NCBI RefSeq assembly: GCF_000006565.2
Contig: NC_031476.1
Span: 1,078,458-1,142,457 of the forward strand
Length of the DNA stretch: 64,000 bases
Direction of reading: 5' to 3'
Source: Toxoplasma gondii ME49
Lineage: Eukaryota; Apicomplexa; Conoidasida; Eucoccidiorida; Sarcocystidae
This document shows, piece after piece, positions 59,610 through 64,000 of this stretch; the first letter of the stretch is position 1; each line of letters opens with the position of its first letter. The position numbers were made by a program, and so were the translations under genes. Below the pieces are notes generated by a model. It was given only the letters and a program-made list of their open reading frames with translations. It had not been told where the DNA came from and made no database searches.

Positions 59610-60450
59610 CTATAGAATTCTGTTTCTGATGTCTTCAAGATGCTTCAGAATATCCGCGGGGGTCTTCTCGAAATCCTGGGCAATCCGCTTCTGATCCTCG
59701 TACGGCAGCAGCGCGTAACTTTCACATAAGTCGCCGTCCACGGTGTTCTGCAGAGAGAATGCATGCAAAGGAAGTCGGGGAATCTCGCTTTCGAACGACA
59801 GCAGATGACACTCCAGGACCTTTCGCGTTCGAGAGAAGAGACGCATCCCTCCGCGCTTCCGCTGTCCACGGAAACGGCTCTCTGAAAGACAAGAAAGAAA
59901 AGTCTTACCTTTGCGGGGTGGTAGTAGGAACGGAACATGATGTGCTCGCGGCCCGCGAGAGGAGGTTTCTCAGACCGCATGACCATCTCCAGATGTGTGA
60001 AGAGATCCAGCTGCAAAAACGAAAGAAGTGAACAAACGAAAGGCAGGGATAAACGAACAGAAATGCAGAAAAGAAACCAAGAGACGAGCAGCGAAGAAAG
60101 AAGAAAACCACGTTCAAAGCCACAGAAAAAACATGCAAAAAATAAGCAGAAAAAACATGAGAAACAAGAAGAAATGGACAGAGTCCGAAAAACGAAAAAG
60201 AAAAAACACAAATCACCGAAAACGAGGCGAAAATAACAACAAATCGCCTCGCAGGAATGACGCCACCCTCTGTTCCCAGCGGCTTTCACGTCGTACACTG
60301 GGCGCCAGCGGTTCCGATAAAAATTAAATTTTCGTCTCCTTAGGAATCTATGCCGCTAACAAGGTGAAGCAAAATCGAGACTTGTCATCTGCACATATAA
60401 ATATACACATACGTACACAAGCAGGTATGTCCATCTCATATATAAATATT

Positions 60451-60481
<31 letters not shown>

Positions 60482-61676
60482 ATATATATATATGTATATG
60501 TATATGTATTTCTGAATGTTGTCTCGTCGCTGGTTAAGCGAATATCCCGAGACAGAGGGACAAGTTGAGAGATGAATGTGGAGGTTGTGTGACTCTCGTA
60601 CTTCGTGTTTCGTGAGGAAGGGAGAGAATGACCCGATGGAGCCCATGATCGTGCCATAGACGATGCTTTCAGAAGCAGCAGAAGTGAGTGTCGCGCGCTC
60701 CAAGGCAGTGACGATTTCGCCGATATGGAAGTGCAGAAGAGACTGCAATTTGAAGCATTTGTCCGTCAGGTAAGTGGTATCGCCCCGCAGACGCAGACCC
60801 GTCGTATCGCCTAGCTCGTCCTCCTTCGCCTCGCTCGGGACCTAAACAGGCAGAGCCGCAGGAGGTGTGGTGACGGAGAACGCGTCGAGCGGCAGACAGA
60901 ATCGGACAACGACTGAAAAGCGCGGAGGCGGACAAGAAACACAGAGAGCGACAGAGAAAGACGCAGGCGAAACGCGTGCTAGCGAACACAGAGAGAGAGG
61001 ACCAGACAGAAGAAGAAGGAGAAGAAGGAGAGAGCGAGCCACAGAGACACAGAGAGAAGCGCAGTGGCGCTGAAGAAGAGAAGCCGGCCAACGGATCGAG
61101 CAGCGCGTCGTTTGGAAGCAGAGAAAGAAGAAAACAACAGGACCGCGCGAGAGAGGGGGGAACATGCCGAAGAACAAAACCAAACGGCGAAACAAGAGGA
61201 ACGTCAACGCGGTGTTTGATTCAACGTCCTGCTCACCCTCCCCCCCTGTTGCGTTCGTGTGCTTTCCATTTTCTCCTCTTGTCCGCTAGCGATGAGAAAC
61301 ACCAAGTTCACTTTGAGACTCCCTCTCGGAAGACCCATCGACAGTTGTAGAAAAGAAACCACACTCTGGAAAAGATTGCTCTCGCCTCAGCAGGATAGGA
61401 CGAGCGCACTGCGAACGGAGAAAATCTGTAAAACGCCTAGCTCACTCGGCAAATGAAAACGGAGTCGAATTTGTCCGCCGCCACGAAGGTGTGGTAGTCG
61501 AGCACTTCGCCCTTGGTCAGCCATCTGCGTACAATGCGAAAGAAAACGAAGCACCCCAGCTCGTCTCCAGCCTGACCTTCTTCCTTGTCTTCATAAAACC
61601 CATGCAAACACAAACTCCTCTTTTCGTTCCATGCATATACGTACACACATATCTATGCATACTGTATACGAACACT

Positions 61677-61724
<48 letters not shown>

Positions 61725-63946
61725 TATATATGCATATATATGCATATATATATATATATATATATAATTATATATACATACATGCATTTACTTTCAGATG
61801 AAATTTCGTTTCTTGAACGAGCGTTTCACGGGTTGGATAGATTTTTTTTCCATTTTTTCTCACTTACCGTGGAACGACATCGTCTGCAAGAACGTAGAAG
61901 AGGTTTTCGCTGAGGCGGTACCGCATAACGTGAACACTCTCTCGGACGTCGCCGACGAAGAGTCTGTCCCCGGCAACGCGAATGAAAGCTACGCCACAGG
62001 GCAGATTCTGAAAAAAAATCAAATTTTTTGAATAAAGCGAACATGCAGCGACACACATGCCCCTGCGCCTCCAAAGAGCCCATTTTCATGCATTCTTTCT
62101 CCGCCAGAGGGAAAGAAATTCAGACTTACTTCTCTCGCGACGATAGTCTAAGTCTACTGTATTGGCCTAGACGGAGATGTAGTTCTCTGTGCGCTTCGCG
62201 AGATTTCTCTGCAGCTGTCTGTTTACACAGCTTTTTATGTCTCTGTATGTATCTATATGAAAATACAGATTTACATCTCTCTAGATACATCTCTACCTAC
62301 GTATCTATGTCGATCTGCCTGTCTAGATCTAGATCTATCTCTATCTATCAATATCTATTTTACGATCTATATCTATCTATGCAACTACACCTAATGTTCT
62401 TGGTTTTTTTTCTATTTGTCCTACCCCACCTTTGCGTTCCCTGCTTCCCTTTTTTCACCTTTCTCCTCCATTTTCGACCATGTCCTCTTTCCTCGTTCTC
62501 CCCGTTCTCCCCTCTCCATTCTCCATTCTTGTTGTTCTGTTCCTTTCGTCCCTCGTTTCTCTCCAGGCTGTACCTTGTACTCGCACTTCTTCAGCAGGCG
62601 CTTCCTCCCCAACGCGTAGAGACGCAGTTTGTGCCCGACGCCCGCGAGCAGCATGCCTCGGAACGCAGTCAGCGCCATCGGATAGTCTTCTACAGGAGTC
62701 TGAAAAGCCAAGAAAACCGAGAAAAGACGCGAAAACAATGAACGCAGAAAACAGAAAACGCCTTCAAAGAGCGACGGAAACCACGCATCCAACCCGGAAA
62801 CGAAAAGGAGAGAAAACGAGAGATCCAGGGACAGGCGCAAAAACATGCACAAAGAGAGACAAGCAAATATCTTTACACGTTTAAATATATATATATATAT
62901 ATATACTCTATATATGTAGTCTATATATATATTATACATATAGTGTATATATATGATATATATGTCTATATGTGTATGGATATAATTAGAGAAAGACAGA
63001 GGATGTATCCAGATGACGATTGGATCGAAGAGAAGAGAAGCGAGAGAGAGGGAGAGGAGGAAGAGAGGAAGCAAGAAAAAGCAGACGTGGAAGGAGAAAA
63101 GGCGTCATTTTCATCTTACGGAGTGGACCAAACTGAGGGAGAACTTGTCGTCGTATGAGAAGACTTTGATGGACGCGTGAGGCACCTGTGAGTGGAGGCA
63201 CACAAACGCAAAGACGAACTCTTACGCTCCTTCCTTTCTTCGCCGTTCAGAGCCTCGAGTCACAAAACCATCACGGGTGAACATACACTCTGCATGCTTT
63301 CAGGGGAGCAGATCTCTCTGGGACTATGCGCTTCGTTCATCGCTTGAAAATTCGCATTCCTCAGTCTCGGCTCGTTCTCTGTGGTCATTGTTCGCACACG
63401 ACGATCCAGGGAACTTGGAAAAATATATCCTAGACAGACACAGAGATGCGCTAAAAAGAGGTACACCGGTAGATACGTAGTAGACACCCAGACAGGAACG
63501 CGCATCACAAGCGGCTCAGAAAAGGGCATGGATAGGTAGATACGATACAGAGAACGAGAAGCACGCAGAGACAGAGAAGTAAGTGGATGATAAGTCCCTC
63601 CTTGAAAATTGCACAATTCCACAAACAAGCCTAGGTGTGTGTTCCTAGGTGGTCATTTAGAGAGACAGATCGACGAATGCGTCGAAAACGTAGATCTTCT
63701 GAAATGCGGTTCCTTGTCAACGTCGACTAGAGAAGCTGGGTTGGTTCTCAAACATTTTGCGGTTTCTGTGGTGAGAAACGGTTTCGCCATTTCCATGTCC
63801 TTGCGTGAGAACTCCACCTTTTTTGGCTTGAGAGTCATCGCCGTGACGGTGCCGACGACGAGGAGAGGCAGACCCTCCATTTCGCAGAAGCAGCAGCTGA
63901 GTGCAGCCTCGTCTGTCTCAAGAGACACCTTGTCGATGGTCATTGC
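59610..63946 (-). CDS. SF3B3: Splicing factor 3B subunit 3 (SF3b130/Rse1), C-terminal part
   Basis: Exons on the minus strand: 63946-63818, probably 63698-63675, 63185-63120, 62699-62574, 62007-61868, 61524-61446, 60841-60602, 60010-59909, 59747-59610. Phases agree and give about 347 residues; the remaining N-terminal part (roughly 870 residues in the human protein) lies beyond the right edge. Matching blocks in order are VSLETDEAALSCCF, TPVEDYPMALTAFRG, GVGHKLRLYALGRKRLLKKC, GDVRESVHVMRYRL, DYHTFVAADKFDSVF, LLHFHIGEIVTALERAT, LEMVMRSEKPPLAGREH and the end VDGDLCESYALLPYEDQ...KHLEDIRNRIL. SF3B3 is a triple-propeller scaffold of the U2 snRNP SF3b complex that acts in branch-site recognition. 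The eight-residue exon (KIYVFDAF) has a poor donor and is the weakest part. Confidence 0.92.
60446..60508. repeat. (TA)n microsatellite in SF3B3 intron
   Basis: TA runs between exons 60602-60841 and 59909-60010. Confidence 0.9.
61678..61790. repeat. (TA)n microsatellite in SF3B3 intron
   Basis: A long, nearly pure TA block between exons 61868-62007 and 61446-61524. Confidence 0.9.
62245..62385. repeat. Compound (CTAT)n/(TCTA)n repeat in SF3B3 intron
   Basis: GTATCTA, CTAGATC and CTATCTA steps in the intron between exons 62574-62699 and 61868-62007. Confidence 0.7.
62883..62985. repeat. (TA)n microsatellite in SF3B3 intron
   Basis: TA block between exons 63120-63185 and 62574-62699. Confidence 0.9.
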
Positions 63947-64000
63947 CTGTCAGAGAGAAAAGAAGATCGAAGAAGGGGGAGAAGCAAAAAACAGTGAAAG

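Noticed and set aside
58991..59629. Plus-strand 212-codon ORF
   Set aside because: Antisense to the last SF3B3 exon at its end and without splice or domain support.

Overview
The window looks like nuclear DNA of a coccidian apicomplexan close to Toxoplasma, Neospora or Hammondia. This is inferred from gene architecture (GT-AG introns of 43 to about 1000 bases, proteins swollen by Ser-, Glu- and Gly-rich inserts), abundant TGCATGC words, and long (TA)n tracts that lie in introns and between genes. Gene models were built by hand: homology or protein-like reading frames were joined only at splice sites whose phases agree. There was no database search, so species and exact starts are inferences.

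Layout, left to right. A minus-strand PHD-finger plus ELM2 chromatin protein (2621-6253). An intergenic stretch of about 5 kb. A plus-strand alpha/beta hydrolase in eight exons with a 695-residue N-terminal extension (11225-18917). Convergent with it, a minus-strand protein of unknown function with a predicted membrane segment and perhaps a flavin-type split barrel (19620-25669). Then minus-strand exons of one or two unrecognised genes (27831-28547 and 28804-30102), head to head with the AP-2 clathrin-adaptor mu subunit (30522-33501). A 5.4 kb sparse region holds two orphan minus-strand ORFs. A large UBA-like, Gly/Ser/Gln-rich protein of the UBAP2L/Lingerer/GIP1 type follows (38880-46544), then an unrecognised plus-strand gene with its 5' end unresolved (48149-49809), a very large HEATR6-type HEAT-repeat protein (50075-58313), and, convergent with it, the C-terminal exons of splicing factor SF3B3 (59610-63946), whose 5' part lies beyond the right edge.

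The genes do not form a pathway. They are mostly housekeeping functions: chromatin, endocytosis, RNA granules or mRNA regulation, and splicing. No CRISPR array, insertion sequence, rRNA, tRNA or toxin system was seen. The most unusual signal is not a gene. It is a near-palindrome, GTGTA-N2-TACAC, that occurs seven times (three inside the HEATR6 coding exon) where chance predicts fewer than one. Other structural signals are TA tracts excluded from exons, pyrimidine-rich leaders before start codons, and a five-copy 43-bp minisatellite in an intron.
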